Shown: positions 1 to 8,739 of the stretch, piece by piece | How positions within the stretch are numbered: the stretch's first letter is position 1 | How the letters are laid out: each line of letters opens with the position of its first letter | Notes under the pieces: model-generated | Told to the model about the DNA's origin: nothing | What the model saw: only the letters and a program-made list of their open reading frames with translations | The model's database searches: none | Origin: JAVDCA01 sp035293985 | Lineage (GTDB): Bacteria > Pseudomonadota > Alphaproteobacteria > Rhizobiales > Xanthobacteraceae | Reading direction: 5' to 3' | Length of the DNA: 64,000 nt | Assembly: GCA_035293985.1 (NCBI GenBank) | Contig: DATGLS010000008.1 | Span: 1 to 64,000 of the forward strand | Translations under genes and position numbers: made by a program

Positions 1-1
1 G

Positions 2-1543
2 CGCGGCGTGCCCTATGTGCTGGTGACCGAGAACCTCGAAACCGCCAAGCATCCCAAGTGCAACAACACCAATGCGCGCTCGATGGAGCATTTCCGCCGA
101 CTCGGCATCGCGGACGAGCTGCGCTCCGAGGGACTGCCCCCCGGGCTCGCGCGCGCGAGCGCCTACGTGACGCGCTTCTGCGGTTACGAGTATGGCCGCC
201 AGCCCCGCCCCTATTCTGACTGGCCGACGCCGGAGCTGCCCAACACCGTCTCGCAGATCGTGCTCGAGCGCGCGCTCAAGCGCATCGCCGAGCAGGCGCC
301 GGGCGCACAAGGGCATTCCAGAGTTCATTTCGGCTGGCGCATGCGATCGTTCGAGCAATACCATGACGGCGTGACCGCGCAGGTCGAGAGCGTCACGACC
401 GGCGAGCGCAAACAGATTCGCGCGCGCTACCTGCTCGGCATCGACGGCGCCAGCAGCACGGTGCGCAAGGCGCTCGGCTTCGGCATGGTCGGCGAGGACG
501 GCACCACCCAGCGCGCCTTCATGGGCGGCACCATGCTGTCGAGCTTCATCCGCGCCCCGACCCTGATGGCGGCGAGCGGGCGCACGCCGACGCACATGAC
601 CTGGATCATCAACCGCGACATGCGCGCGATGATGTATTCGCAGGACGGGCGCGAGACCTGGGTGGTGCACTATCAGGTGCCGCCGGGCGTCGACTGGCGC
701 GCGGTCGACGCGCGCGCGACGATCCGTTCGATGCTCGGCGCCGACGCCCCGTTCGAGATCATCTCGGGCGGCCCGTGGACCGGTGGGCTCGCGCTCGTCG
801 CCGAGCATTATCAGAACGGCCGCGCCTTTCTCGCCGGCGACGCCGCGCATCTGTTCACGCCGCTCGGCGGGCTCGGCATGAACACCGGCATCGGCGACGT
901 GATGAATCTGTGCTGGAAGATCGCCGCCGCGCACCAGGGCTGGGCCGGGCCGCGCCTGGTAGAGACATACGAGGGCGAGCGGCGACCGTTCGGCGTGCGC
1001 AACGCGCAGCTCGGCGTCGAGTGCACCAGAGTGATGGATAAATGGCTGCCGCCCGCCGATTGCGAGGAGGACGGTGCCGACGCGCAGGCGGCACGGGAAA
1101 AATTCGGCGCGCGCATCATGGCGGAGGATCGTCCGCAATATCTCACGGTCGGCCTGCAGCTCGGCGAGCGTTACGAGGGCTCGCCGATCGTGTGGGATGA
1201 GGACACGGCGGCGCCGCCTGACACGTGGGATCGCTACGTGCCGGTGGTGCGCGCCGGCGCGCGCGCACCGCATTACTGGGTCGAGCCCCGCAAGGCGCTG
1301 TTCGACCTGTTCGGCCCGGGCTTCACGCTGCTCGATTTCGGCGCGGACGAGGATGATCGCGACGGCTTGGCGAACGCCGCGGGTACGCGCCACGTGCCGT
1401 TGAAGATTCTGCAGCTCGCGCGACCTGGGAACGATCTGTATCGCAGCAAGCTCGTGCTCGTACGGCCGGACCAACACATCGCCTGGCACGGCGATGCGGC
1501 GGCTGATGCGATGGCGGTGATCGATCGAGTGCGAGGCGCGTAG
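2..1543 (+). CDS. FAD-dependent aromatic monooxygenase, 5'-truncated by window edge
   Basis: This is the carboxy-terminal bulk of a class A flavoprotein hydroxylase (PHBH/MhpA/phenol hydroxylase family), which uses NAD(P)H and O2 to hydroxylate an aromatic ring. The frame is open to the first base and enters just after the missing N-terminal FAD dinucleotide fold: the visible text RGVPYVLVTE is what normally follows GxGxxG, so roughly 25-30 residues are lost. The DG motif (LLGIDGASSTVRKALGF, about residue 145 of the visible part) and the GD motif (AFLAGDAAHLFTPLGG, about residue 275) that contact FAD are intact. The last 110 residues look like the thioredoxin-like C-terminal domain of this family. 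The gene ends in TAG three bases before a palindromic repeat. Substrate cannot be read from sequence. Confidence 0.9.
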   Translation, partial: RGVPYVLVTENLETAKHPKCNNTNARSMEHFRRLGIADELRSEGLPPGLARASAYVTRFCGYEYGRQPRPYSDWPTPELPNTVSQIVLERALKRIAEQAPGAQGHSRVHFGWRMRSFEQYHDGVTAQVESVTTGERKQIRARYLLGIDGASSTVRKALGFGMVGEDGTTQRAFMGGTMLSSFIRAPTLMAASGRTPTHMTWIINRDMRAMMYSQDGRETWVVHYQVPPGVDWRAVDARATIRSMLGADAPFEIISGGPWTGGLALVAEHYQNGRAFLAGDAAHLFTPLGGLGMNTGIGDVMNLCWKIAAAHQGWAGPRLVETYEGERRPFGVRNAQLGVECTRVMDKWLPPADCEEDGADAQAAREKFGARIMAEDRPQYLTVGLQLGERYEGSPIVWDEDTAAPPDTWDRYVPVVRAGARAPHYWVEPRKALFDLFGPGFTLLDFGADEDDRDGLANAAGTRHVPLKILQLARPGNDLYRSKLVLVRPDQHIAWHGDAAADAMAVIDRVRGA

Positions 1544-1545
1544 AG

Positions 1546-1650
1546 CGTAGGGTGGGCAACCGCGCTCGCTTGCGCGTCCGCGTTGACAAGATCGCTCCGC
1601 ACGGTTGCCCACGCGGCCAGGGATCACGACTCGATTTTGCCCACCCTACG
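1546..1650. repeat. Palindromic intergenic repeat, GTAGGGTGGGC family, copy 1
   Basis: The left arm CGTAGGGTGGGCAA (1546-1559) is mirrored by TTGCCCACCCTACG (1637-1650). A second inner copy of TTGCCCACG near 1604 gives nested folding. The element fills the gap between the hydroxylase stop and the next ribosome binding site. Four further full copies occur in the window at 7010, 21699, 24490 and 39448. Confidence 0.85.
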
Positions 1651-1674
1651 CCTGCCCAGCCAAGGAGAACCCGT

Positions 1675-2700
1675 GTGAAGGCTGTCTATAGCGCGAAGCA
1701 TCGAAGCCACGATCCGCAATTCTTCCTCGTGCGCGGCGTGGTCAAGAGAACGACCGAGCAGCCCGAACGTGCCGACCGGCTGCTTGCCGGATTGAAGGCC
1801 GGCAACCATCGCATCCTCGAGCCGGGTGCTTTCGGGCAAGGCCCTCGGCTGCGTGTGCACAGCGTCGAATATCTGACCTTCCTGGCGGAAGCCTGGGAGG
1901 CCTGGTCCGCGCTCGGCGACGCCGGCCCGGAGATGATCGCCAACATCCACCCGGTGCGCCACAAGGCCACCTATCCGTCGCACATCGTCGGTCGCCTCGG
2001 CTGGCACACCGCCGACACGGCGGCGCCCATCGGCCCGGGCACCTGGGCCGGGGCTTGTGCCGCGAGCGATGTCGCGACCACGGCGGCGCAAATGGTGATG
2101 GACGGAGACGGGGCGGTCTATGCATTGTGCCGACCGCCGGGGCATCACGCCTATCGCGATCTCGCCGGCGGCTTCTGCTTCCTCAACAACAGCGCCATCG
2201 CGGCCGCGCATCTGCGTTCGGCCCATGAGCGCGTTGCGATTCTCGACGTCGACGTGCACCACGGCAACGGCACGCAGGGCATTTTCTACGAGCGTCCGGA
2301 TGTCTGCACCATTTCGATCCACGCCGATCCGACCTCCTACTATCCCTTCATGTGGGGCTATGCGCATGAGCGTGGCGAAGGCGCCGGCCTCGGCACCAAT
2401 CTCAATATTCCGTTGCCGATAGGCACCACGGACGACGGCTATATGCTGGCGCTGGACGGGGCCGCCAAGGCCATCAAGGCTTTCGCGCCAGGCGCGCTCG
2501 TTGTGGCATTGGGGCTCGATGCCTCCGAGCACGACCCGCTCGAGGGCCTCGCCGTGACCACCGACGGCTTCGCCCGCATTGGCGCGGCGATCGCGCGGAT
2601 GGGTCTGCCGACCGTGCTCGTTCAGGAAGGTGGATATCTATCGGATGTGCTCGGGCGCAATCTCGCGGCCGTCCTGGCCGGATTCGAGGCGGCGCGTTGA
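1675..2700 (+). CDS. Histone-deacetylase-family amidohydrolase (acetylpolyamine aminohydrolase-like)
   Basis: Zinc amidohydrolase of the arginase/deacetylase fold, expected to remove acetyl groups from small amines such as acetylpolyamines. The GTG start at 1675 is chosen because AGGAG lies eight bases upstream; the frame is open further upstream but only through the repeat. The 341-residue product matches the family length. Visible signatures are PPGHHAYRDLAGGFCFLNN (catalytic His pair about 156-157), DVDVHHGNGTQGIFY (zinc ligands about 192-197), HADPTSYYP (about 216) and GLDASEHDPL (about 280, third ligand). It converges on the alpha/beta hydrolase gene with five bases between stops. The natural substrate is not shown. 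Confidence 0.9.
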   Translation: MKAVYSAKHRSHDPQFFLVRGVVKRTTEQPERADRLLAGLKAGNHRILEPGAFGQGPRLRVHSVEYLTFLAEAWEAWSALGDAGPEMIANIHPVRHKATYPSHIVGRLGWHTADTAAPIGPGTWAGACAASDVATTAAQMVMDGDGAVYALCRPPGHHAYRDLAGGFCFLNNSAIAAAHLRSAHERVAILDVDVHHGNGTQGIFYERPDVCTISIHADPTSYYPFMWGYAHERGEGAGLGTNLNIPLPIGTTDDGYMLALDGAAKAIKAFAPGALVVALGLDASEHDPLEGLAVTTDGFARIGAAIARMGLPTVLVQEGGYLSDVLGRNLAAVLAGFEAAR

Positions 2701-2705
2701 CGAGC

Positions 2706-3590
2706 TCACCTCTGCTCGCCCAGGATCGTGGCCGACATCGCACGCGGGTCGCGGTTACGCCAGGCGCCGACGTCTACCGCATGCAAAAAGTCCTCGATGT
2801 GGCGGTTGAACGCGGCGGGGTCCTCCAGGTTGATGGCATGTCCGGCGTTCGGCATCACGACCAGGCCCGCGGTCGAGATATGGCGCTTCATCAGCACGCC
2901 GGGCTGGAGGCAGGGAAAGTCCTCGTCGCCGGTCATGATCAGGGTCGGCGCCGTGATGGTCTTCATCTTGTCGACGAGATCGTAGAGCGAGGGGCGGCGG
3001 TTCTGCACGCCGCGCTGAGTCAGCGCCGAGCCTTGCGTCGAATGCTCCTTGAGCTGGTCGAAGAACTCCTGCCAGCCGCGCGGATCCTTGTTCTGCAGTT
3101 GCACGCGCGAGGGGCCGAGCGCGTAGGTCTCGGCGACTTTCGGCATGCCGAGCTCCTCGATGCGCTTGGCGGTCGAGTTCGTCTCCTCGATGAATTGTTG
3201 GCGCGCGGCCGGCTCGGCGCCGTAGCCGCAGCCGGCGATCACCAGCGAGCGCGCGCGGTCGTGATAGGTGAAGCCGAAATGCACGGTGGCGAAGCCGCCC
3301 ATCGACAGGCCGATGATGTGCGCCTTGTCGATCTCGAGCGCATCGAGCACGGCGCGAATGTCGTCGCGGGCACGATCCTGCGAATACTTGTCGACCGTGC
3401 CCGGCACGTCGGACGGCGGATAGCCGCGCGCGTTGTAGGCGATGCAGCGATAGCGGCGGCCGAAATAGCGCAGCTGCGGCTCCCACGAGCGCACGTCGCC
3501 GGCGAACTCGTGCACGAACACGATCGGAATGCCGGCGCCGACCTCCTCGTAGTAGAGCTTCACTCCGTCGTCGGTCGTCAGATGCGGCAT
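2706..3590 (-). CDS. Alpha/beta hydrolase
   Basis: Cytoplasmic serine hydrolase of about 294 residues. The nucleophile elbow GLSMGG sits near residue 95, an acidic residue in TGDEDFP near 218 and the catalytic His in NAGHAINLEDP near 249; FVHEFAGD near residue 30 supplies the oxyanion region. The start (MPHLTTDDGVKLYYEE) is chosen because GGGAGAGG lies just upstream, although the frame stays open for 146 more codons of low-quality sequence. Such enzymes act as carboxylesterases, enol-lactone hydrolases or C-C hydrolases in aromatic catabolism; KLYYEEVG and the length resemble 3-oxoadipate enol-lactonase relatives, but specificity is not determined. Confidence 0.9.
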   Translation of the reverse strand: MPHLTTDDGVKLYYEEVGAGIPIVFVHEFAGDVRSWEPQLRYFGRRYRCIAYNARGYPPSDVPGTVDKYSQDRARDDIRAVLDALEIDKAHIIGLSMGGFATVHFGFTYHDRARSLVIAGCGYGAEPAARQQFIEETNSTAKRIEELGMPKVAETYALGPSRVQLQNKDPRGWQEFFDQLKEHSTQGSALTQRGVQNRRPSLYDLVDKMKTITAPTLIMTGDEDFPCLQPGVLMKRHISTAGLVVMPNAGHAINLEDPAAFNRHIEDFLHAVDVGAWRNRDPRAMSATILGEQR

Positions 3591-3747
3591 GCGGCCTCTC
3601 CCGTTTTGCCGCAATTGAAGCACGCCTGACGGGCGCCGCAAAGCCGGCCTGACGCGCATGTGCGCATGTTGCGATCGGCGCGCGAGGCTGGCAGATATGG
3701 CCCCACGCGAAGGCCGAACCGGTCCAAAGGGCCACAGGGAGGAATTG

Positions 3748-4746
3748 ATGTCGTCACCCGCGCGAACGCGCCTTTTCACGCGACGAACGGTCGGGCTAGC
3801 GGCATTGGCGGCGCTTGCGTCCTTGAGCGCAGCACCGCAAGCCGCGCAGGCCGCGTGGCCGGACCGCACCATCACCCTGATCGCCTGCTTCCCGCCCGGC
3901 GGCGGCACCGACATCGCGGCCCGACTGATCGCCACGCCCCTGAGCGAGGTGCTCAAGGTTCCGGTCATCGTCGAGAACCGCGGCGGCGCCGGCGGCAATA
4001 TTGGGATCGCGACGGCGAAGCGCGCCAAGCCCGACGGCTACACGTTCCTGGTCTGCTCCAGCGCCTTCGTGGTCAACCCGAGCCTCTATGCCAATCCGCC
4101 GTACGCGCCGACGGATTTCGCCCCTGTCATCGTGCTCGGCGCCTCGCCGAACGCGCTGGTGACGCCGGCGCAGTCCGAGTTCAAGACGCTCGGCGATCTC
4201 ATCGCCAAGGCGAAGGCCAACCCGGGCAAGCTCAACTGGACGAGCCCGGGCGCCGGCACGACGCCCTATCTCGCGGGCGAGCTCCTGCAACAGCGCGCGG
4301 ACATCAAGATGGTGCACATCCCGTTCCAGGGCGCCGGCCCAGCGCTCGCGGCCGCCCTCGGCGGCCAGGTCGACATGTACACGGCGGCGCTCGGCTCGCT
4401 CCAGCCGATGATCGATGCCGGCAAGCTGCGCGGGCTTGCGGTCACATCGACGAAACGCTGGCCCGATCTGCCCAACCTGCCGACGCTCGAGGAGGCGGGC
4501 ATTCATGATGCCGTGAGCGACACCTTCCAGGGCATCTTCGCCCCGGCCGGCACGCCGCAGGAGGTGATCGACCGCATCGTCAAGGAGGTGACCGCGATCC
4601 TGGCGCGGCCGGACATACGCGATCGCTACGCCAAATCGGGCCTGCCGGTCACGGCCGAGCCGCCCGACGTGTTCAAGGCGCGCATCGCCCGCGAGATCCC
4701 GATGTACAAGGCGATCGTCGACAAGGCGGGGCTCAAGATCCAATAA
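3748..4746 (+). CDS. Tripartite tricarboxylate transporter (TTT) periplasmic receptor, Bug family
   Basis: Periplasmic solute-binding protein of the BugE/TctC family, which captures organic acids for TctAB-type permeases. The ATG at 3748 follows AGGGAGG. Residues 1-34 form an export signal with a twin-arginine-like FTRRTVG and a hydrophobic stretch ending near AQAA. The mature protein begins AWPDRTITLIACFPPGGGTD, the hallmark first strand and carboxylate-binding loop, followed by VENRGGAGGNIG and KARPDGYT-like KAKPDGYTFL. Length of 332 residues is usual. No TctA or TctB permease genes lie nearby, so it is an orphan receptor, as is common in this family. Confidence 0.93.
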   Translation: MSSPARTRLFTRRTVGLAALAALASLSAAPQAAQAAWPDRTITLIACFPPGGGTDIAARLIATPLSEVLKVPVIVENRGGAGGNIGIATAKRAKPDGYTFLVCSSAFVVNPSLYANPPYAPTDFAPVIVLGASPNALVTPAQSEFKTLGDLIAKAKANPGKLNWTSPGAGTTPYLAGELLQQRADIKMVHIPFQGAGPALAAALGGQVDMYTAALGSLQPMIDAGKLRGLAVTSTKRWPDLPNLPTLEEAGIHDAVSDTFQGIFAPAGTPQEVIDRIVKEVTAILARPDIRDRYAKSGLPVTAEPPDVFKARIAREIPMYKAIVDKAGLKIQ

Positions 4747-4754
4747 CCACTCCG

Positions 4755-4830
4755 TCATCCTGAGGCGCTCCGCCGCATCTATCTCGGGTTTACCCGAGAT
4801 CGACACTTTAGATGAGCAAGTCGACCATAA
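4755..4830. repeat. Short palindrome in intergenic spacer
   Basis: The spacer contains ATCTCGGGT-TT-ACCCGAGAT at 4781-4800, nine-base perfect arms around two bases, preceded by TCATCCTGAGGCGCTCCGC. Both elements resemble dispersed intergenic repeats of Bradyrhizobium-like genomes. It may act as a weak terminator for the receptor gene, but there is no T-run. Confidence 0.6.
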
Positions 4831-4891
4831 CCCGACTTGCGCGGCGGGGCCTCGAAGGGCCTCATCGACGCACTCGAGTCAGGACGTACGC

Positions 4892-6109
4892 ATGCCGCAG
4901 CCGCTCGCCGGAATCCGGGTCATCGAGCTCGCCAACTTCATCGCCGGCCCGCTCGCCGGCACGTTGCTCGCCGACATGGGCGCGGACGTCATCAAGGTCG
5001 AGCCGCCGAAGGGCGACATGGGCCGCGCCATGCCGCCGCAGACGCGCGGCGAGAGCGTGAGCTTCGCGGCCCTCAACCGCAACAAGCGCAGCCTCGTGCT
5101 CGACCTCAAGCAGCCCGCCGCACGCGAGATTCTGCTCAAGCTCGCCGCGAAGTCCGACGTCTTTCTCGAAGCCTACCGCCCCGGCGCGCTGGAGAAGATG
5201 GGCCTCGGCGCGCCCGACGTGAAAAAGGCCAACCCGAAGATCATCTATACGTCGGTCTCCGGCTTCGGCCAGACCGGGCCCTATCGCCGGCGCGCCGGCG
5301 TCAACCTCATCATCGAGGCCTTCGCCGGGCCGCTGTCGGTCACCGGCGAGCCGGACAAAATGCCGATGCGCCCTGGCGTGCAGACCGCCGACGTATTCGG
5401 TGCGCTGTTTGCGACCTACGCGACGCTCGCCGGCCTCGTCGGCGCGGCGCGTGCGGGCGAAGGCCGCATCGCCGACGTCTCGCTGGTCGAGGCCTCGATC
5501 GCGGCAGCCGCGTGGGAAGCGGCCGAATATCTCGCCAGCGGCAGCGTGCCGCAACCGCTCGGCAACCGGCACCGGCTCAATGCGCCCTACCAGCTGTTCG
5601 AGACGCGCGACAAACGCTACCTCGCGATCGGCACGCCGAACGACGGCCTCTTCGCCAAGCTGATGCAGGTGCTCGGCCTCGGCACCCACCTCGCCGACCC
5701 GCGCTTCGCATCTTATGCGAGCCGCAAGGCGAACGAGGCGCCGCTGCTCGAGCTGGTCGAGCCGGCGGTGCGCGTACGCGAGGCGGCCGAGCTCGAGGCC
5801 GCGCTGACCGAGGCCGGCATTCCGTGCGCGCGGGTGAACAACTTCAAGGAGGTGTTCGACGATCCGCACATCGTCGCCCGCGGCGTGGTCGGCGAGGTCG
5901 ACCACCCGCGCCTCGGCCGGATGAAGGCGGTGCGCAACCCGGTGCTGCTCGATCACGACGGGCCGACGATCAACCGTTACTCGCCCCTGCTGGGCGAGCA
6001 TTCGGAAGAGATATTGCGCGAGCTCGGCTATGCGCCGACCGCTATCGCCGAGCTTGTCGCCGCCGGCGTGACGCGCCTCGCGGCGGAGAAGTCGGTCGCG
6101 GCTGAGTAG
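4892..6109 (+). CDS. CaiB/BaiF family CoA-transferase
   Basis: Class III CoA-transferase moving CoA between carboxylic acids in the cytoplasm. The 405-residue length is typical. The N-terminus (PLAGIRVIELANFIAGPLAG, GADVIKVEPP) forms the CoA-binding fold, NRNKRSLVLDLK follows, and the catalytic Asp is D167 in GVQTADVFGA, equivalent to Asp169 of formyl-CoA transferase. It lies 23 bases upstream of the CitE-like lyase, so the pair probably activates an acid to its CoA thioester and then cleaves or forms a beta-hydroxyacyl-CoA (citramalate/malate-like). An adjacent TTT receptor may import the acid. The acceptor acid is inferred, not seen. Confidence 0.93.
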   Translation: MPQPLAGIRVIELANFIAGPLAGTLLADMGADVIKVEPPKGDMGRAMPPQTRGESVSFAALNRNKRSLVLDLKQPAAREILLKLAAKSDVFLEAYRPGALEKMGLGAPDVKKANPKIIYTSVSGFGQTGPYRRRAGVNLIIEAFAGPLSVTGEPDKMPMRPGVQTADVFGALFATYATLAGLVGAARAGEGRIADVSLVEASIAAAAWEAAEYLASGSVPQPLGNRHRLNAPYQLFETRDKRYLAIGTPNDGLFAKLMQVLGLGTHLADPRFASYASRKANEAPLLELVEPAVRVREAAELEAALTEAGIPCARVNNFKEVFDDPHIVARGVVGEVDHPRLGRMKAVRNPVLLDHDGPTINRYSPLLGEHSEEILRELGYAPTAIAELVAAGVTRLAAEKSVAAE

Positions 6110-6132
6110 CCGCGTATTTGGAAAAATCCATC

Positions 6133-7014
6133 ATGCCCCTCGCCCGCAGCTTCCTCTACGTCCCGGCCAACCGGGAGAAATTCCTCGACAAGGCGGTCGG
6201 TCTGCCGGCCGACGCGCTGCTGCTCGATCTGGAAGACTCGGTGCCGCCCGCCGAGAAAGCCGTCGCGCGCGCCGCGGTTCAAGAATTCGCCCCGAAGATC
6301 CCGAGCGGCGTGTGGGTGCGGCCCAACGCGATCGACAGCGATCATGGCCGCGCCGACCTCGACGCCATCATCGGCGTGCCCGGGCTGGTCGGCCTGATCG
6401 CGCCCAAGGTCGACACGCGCGAGGAAGTGCTGCTGTGGGACCGCCTGATCGGCGATCTCGAGCGCGCGCGCGGCGTCGCGCCGGGCTCGACCAAGTTCGT
6501 GCCGTCGGTCGAGAGCGCCCGCGGCGTGATCTCCGCCTACGAGATGGCAACCGCGGCATCGCGCGTCGTCTCGCTCTCGTTCGGCGGCGCGCGCGACGGC
6601 GACCTCAACACCGACCTCGGCTGCACCTGGTCGCTCGACGGCCCCGAGATGTTGCACGCGCGCCAGCACGTGCTGATCGCGGCGCGCGCCGCGCGCTTCG
6701 ACACGCCGCTCGACGGCGTCTTCGCCGACATCCGCGACGCCGCCGGCTTCGAGCGCGACACCGACCTCTCGCGCCGGCTCGGCTATCGCGGCCGCAAGCT
6801 GATCCACCCGTCGCAGATCGAGCCGTGCAACCGGCTCTACCGCCCGAGCGCCGCCGAGCTCGACTACTACGCACGGGTGCTCGAAGCATTCGATGCCGCG
6901 GTCGCGCAGGGCCACGCCAGCACCACCATCGACGGCAAGATGATCGACGTCGCGATGGCGGCGGCAGCGCGGCGGGTGATCGAGGCGGATAAGGCCTGGG
7001 CGAGAACTTCGTAG
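6133..7014 (+). CDS. HpcH/HpaI aldolase, CitE-like acyl-CoA lyase
   Basis: TIM-barrel lyase of the CitE/malyl-CoA lyase family that cleaves beta-hydroxyacyl-CoA esters such as (S)-citramalyl- or malyl-CoA using Mg2+. The ATG at 6133 gives the standard N-terminus PLARSFLYVPANREKFL; a TTG at 6118 is a weaker alternative. Visible residues include LLDLEDSVPP (about 31-40), the metal-binding Glu in PSVESARG (E127) and the Asp-rich FGGARDGDLNTDLG (about 153-166). The 293-residue length fits the stand-alone lyases rather than the citrate lyase beta subunit. Its TAG stop is the TAG inside the left arm of a GTAGGGTGGGC repeat, so the repeat has supplied the stop codon. Likely co-transcribed with the CoA-transferase. 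Confidence 0.92.
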   Translation: MPLARSFLYVPANREKFLDKAVGLPADALLLDLEDSVPPAEKAVARAAVQEFAPKIPSGVWVRPNAIDSDHGRADLDAIIGVPGLVGLIAPKVDTREEVLLWDRLIGDLERARGVAPGSTKFVPSVESARGVISAYEMATAASRVVSLSFGGARDGDLNTDLGCTWSLDGPEMLHARQHVLIAARAARFDTPLDGVFADIRDAAGFERDTDLSRRLGYRGRKLIHPSQIEPCNRLYRPSAAELDYYARVLEAFDAAVAQGHASTTIDGKMIDVAMAAAARRVIEADKAWARTS

Positions 7015-7160
7015 GGTGGGCGCGGGCGGCCCAGCTGCCTTGGCCGAGGGCATCCCGCTTAACCCGCCGTGCCCACGCGGACCGGCTTCACGCGTGGGCA
7101 CGGCGGGTGTGACGAGGTGCCACCACGCAGACACTTTGGCCGCCTTTTGCCCACCCTACG
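7010..7160. repeat. Palindromic intergenic repeat, GTAGGGTGGGC family, copy 2
   Basis: Outer arms GTAGGGTGGGC (7011-7021) and GCCCACCCTAC (7149-7159) enclose a perfect 17-base inner inverted repeat, CCCGCCGTGCCCACGCG at 7063-7079 against its complement at 7091-7107, with an 11-base loop. GGCC blocks further extend the outer stem. It separates convergent genes and includes the stop codon of the upstream lyase. Confidence 0.88.
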
Positions 7161-7207
7161 CGCGCGCGACGCTCCTCACCATGAGGAGGAGCTTTTCTCA
7201 GGCACAG

Positions 7208-7519
7208 TCAAAGGGACTTGACCCGTCCGAACGGCGCGCCCTCTTCCTGAAACAACTCCACCGCCGTGCCCTCGCGGGCCTCGTCCCGCAACCCCACCGT
7301 CAGCATCGGCCCGTCCTTCGTGCGCACATTGGCGATGCGGCGCGGCTGCCAGTTCTCCTGGCCGATCATGTGGCGGATGACGGCGATCTCCTCGACCACG
7401 CCCTCGTGCACGCGCGCCTCGTCGAAGTCATGCCCGTGACACTGCGGGCACAACAGCCGCTGCGGAAACACCTTGGTGCCGCAACCCCTGCACTGCCAGA
7501 TGCCGACGCCCGCGCTCAT
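7208..7519 (-). CDS. DUF35 / zinc-ribbon OB-fold protein, thiolase partner
   Basis: A 103-residue protein with an N-terminal rubredoxin-like zinc ribbon (C10, C13, C24, C27 in WQCRGCGTKVFPQRLLCPQC) followed by an OB-fold. These proteins pair with thiolase homologues and are thought to channel acyl-CoA substrate or stabilise the partner; in the steroid side-chain pathway ChsH2's DUF35 domain is required by the Ltp2 aldolase. It overlaps the thiolase homologue by four bases (ATGA), so the two are translated together and probably form one complex. Confidence 0.9.
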   Translation of the reverse strand: MSAGVGIWQCRGCGTKVFPQRLLCPQCHGHDFDEARVHEGVVEEIAVIRHMIGQENWQPRRIANVRTKDGPMLTVGLRDEAREGTAVELFQEEGAPFGRVKSL

Positions 7520-8667
7520 GCGATTCGCTCCAGGATGGCGGCCGCCGCCGTGCCGCCGTACCGATACATCGTCATGCCGTAGCCGGTCGCCACCGCTAGC
7601 CGCGCGTTCGCGACCTGCCGCGCGCCGGCGCGGTGCTGCAGCTGCAGCACGGCCTCGGAAATGGCGTTGAGGCCGCCGGCCGGGCCACCCGGCTGGCCTG
7701 CCGACAGCATGCCGCCCCAGGTGTTGATCGGGCGCCGCAGCTCGCCGATGTCGCGCCGGCAGAAGCGCGCGAGATCATGGTCCGCGATCAGCCCGAGGTC
7801 GTCGAGCTGGGCCAGCACCATGCTGGGATAATCGTCGTATATGCTGGCGACGTCGATGTCGGAGGGCGCAATGCCCGCGGCCCGCCAGAGATCCGTCGCG
7901 AAGGTGCTGATGCCGGTCTGCAAGCCGTCACCCGCCTGGTTGTCGTAGTTGAAGCTCGCTCGATGCGCTCGGACGGCGACGGCGGCGCGGCCACGTGGCA
8001 CGCGATCCGGATGCACCAGCACGAGCGCCTGCGCCCCCGCAACCACCGGCACGCAATCGAAGCGCGACAGCGGATCGGCGACCATCGGCGCCGCGAGGTA
8101 CTCCTCCATCGTGAGCGGCGTCCGATAGACCGCGAACGGGTTCTTCGCCGCCCAGGCGCGCTGGGCGACCGCTATGTGGCCATAGTCGGACTTGGCGAGG
8201 CCGTACTTCTTCATCTGGCGCGACGCCACCAGCGCGTAGACGCCGTTCGGCCCGCCGTGCCCGAGCGGCGCGAGGTGATCGCGCGTCGCGATATTGTAGT
8301 TCGCGGCGATCTTGCCGTAGCCCGCGAGCCCGGTGGCGTCGCCGCCGATCACCAGGATCACGTCGGCCGCGCCGCCCTCGATTCCACGCAGCGCGTGGCC
8401 GAGCATGTTCATGGCCGAGCTGCCGCCATTGGTGTCCTGCAGCAGCCAGCGCAGCGACAGCCCGAGCTTCCAGGCGAGATCGACCGCCGTATCGGGCGCG
8501 AGCGAGAACGAGGCGACCGCCATGCCGCTCACGTCGCGCGCGTCGATCTCGGCATCGCGGAGCGCCGCCAGCACGGCGTCGCGGATGAAGGTGTGCGTCG
8601 ACTGCCCCGGCTCCGGCCGGCGCGTATAGGCCGATTGGCCGACGCCGATGATGGCGGCTGATGACAC
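7516..8667 (-). CDS. Thiolase-fold protein (SCP2/lipid-transfer thiolase type), catalytic Cys not conserved
   Basis: Thiolase-superfamily protein of about 383 residues starting AAIIGVGQSAYTRRPEPGQS, as in SCP-x/Ltp thiolases. The GTG at 8667 is preferred because GGGGAA sits seven bases upstream; an ATG at 8715 adds 16 residues without a ribosome site. The nucleophile position reads DTNGGSSAMNML with no Cys, and the C-terminal motif that is normally GHP or GHxxG reads LSAGQPGGPAGG with Gln. YDDYPSM matches the Tyr-rich loop of Ltp2-like aldolases. Together with the coupled DUF35 gene this suggests a retro-aldolase or other non-thiolytic acyl-CoA enzyme rather than a thiolase; that is inference. 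Confidence 0.88.
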   Translation of the reverse strand: MSSAAIIGVGQSAYTRRPEPGQSTHTFIRDAVLAALRDAEIDARDVSGMAVASFSLAPDTAVDLAWKLGLSLRWLLQDTNGGSSAMNMLGHALRGIEGGAADVILVIGGDATGLAGYGKIAANYNIATRDHLAPLGHGGPNGVYALVASRQMKKYGLAKSDYGHIAVAQRAWAAKNPFAVYRTPLTMEEYLAAPMVADPLSRFDCVPVVAGAQALVLVHPDRVPRGRAAVAVRAHRASFNYDNQAGDGLQTGISTFATDLWRAAGIAPSDIDVASIYDDYPSMVLAQLDDLGLIADHDLARFCRRDIGELRRPINTWGGMLSAGQPGGPAGGLNAISEAVLQLQHRAGARQVANARLAVATGYGMTMYRYGGTAAAAILERIA

Positions 8668-8739
8668 GCTCAAATTCCCCTGGTCAGGGTCCACGACGCC
8701 GACTAAGAGGGACATACCAAAGAAGCCACACGGAAATCC

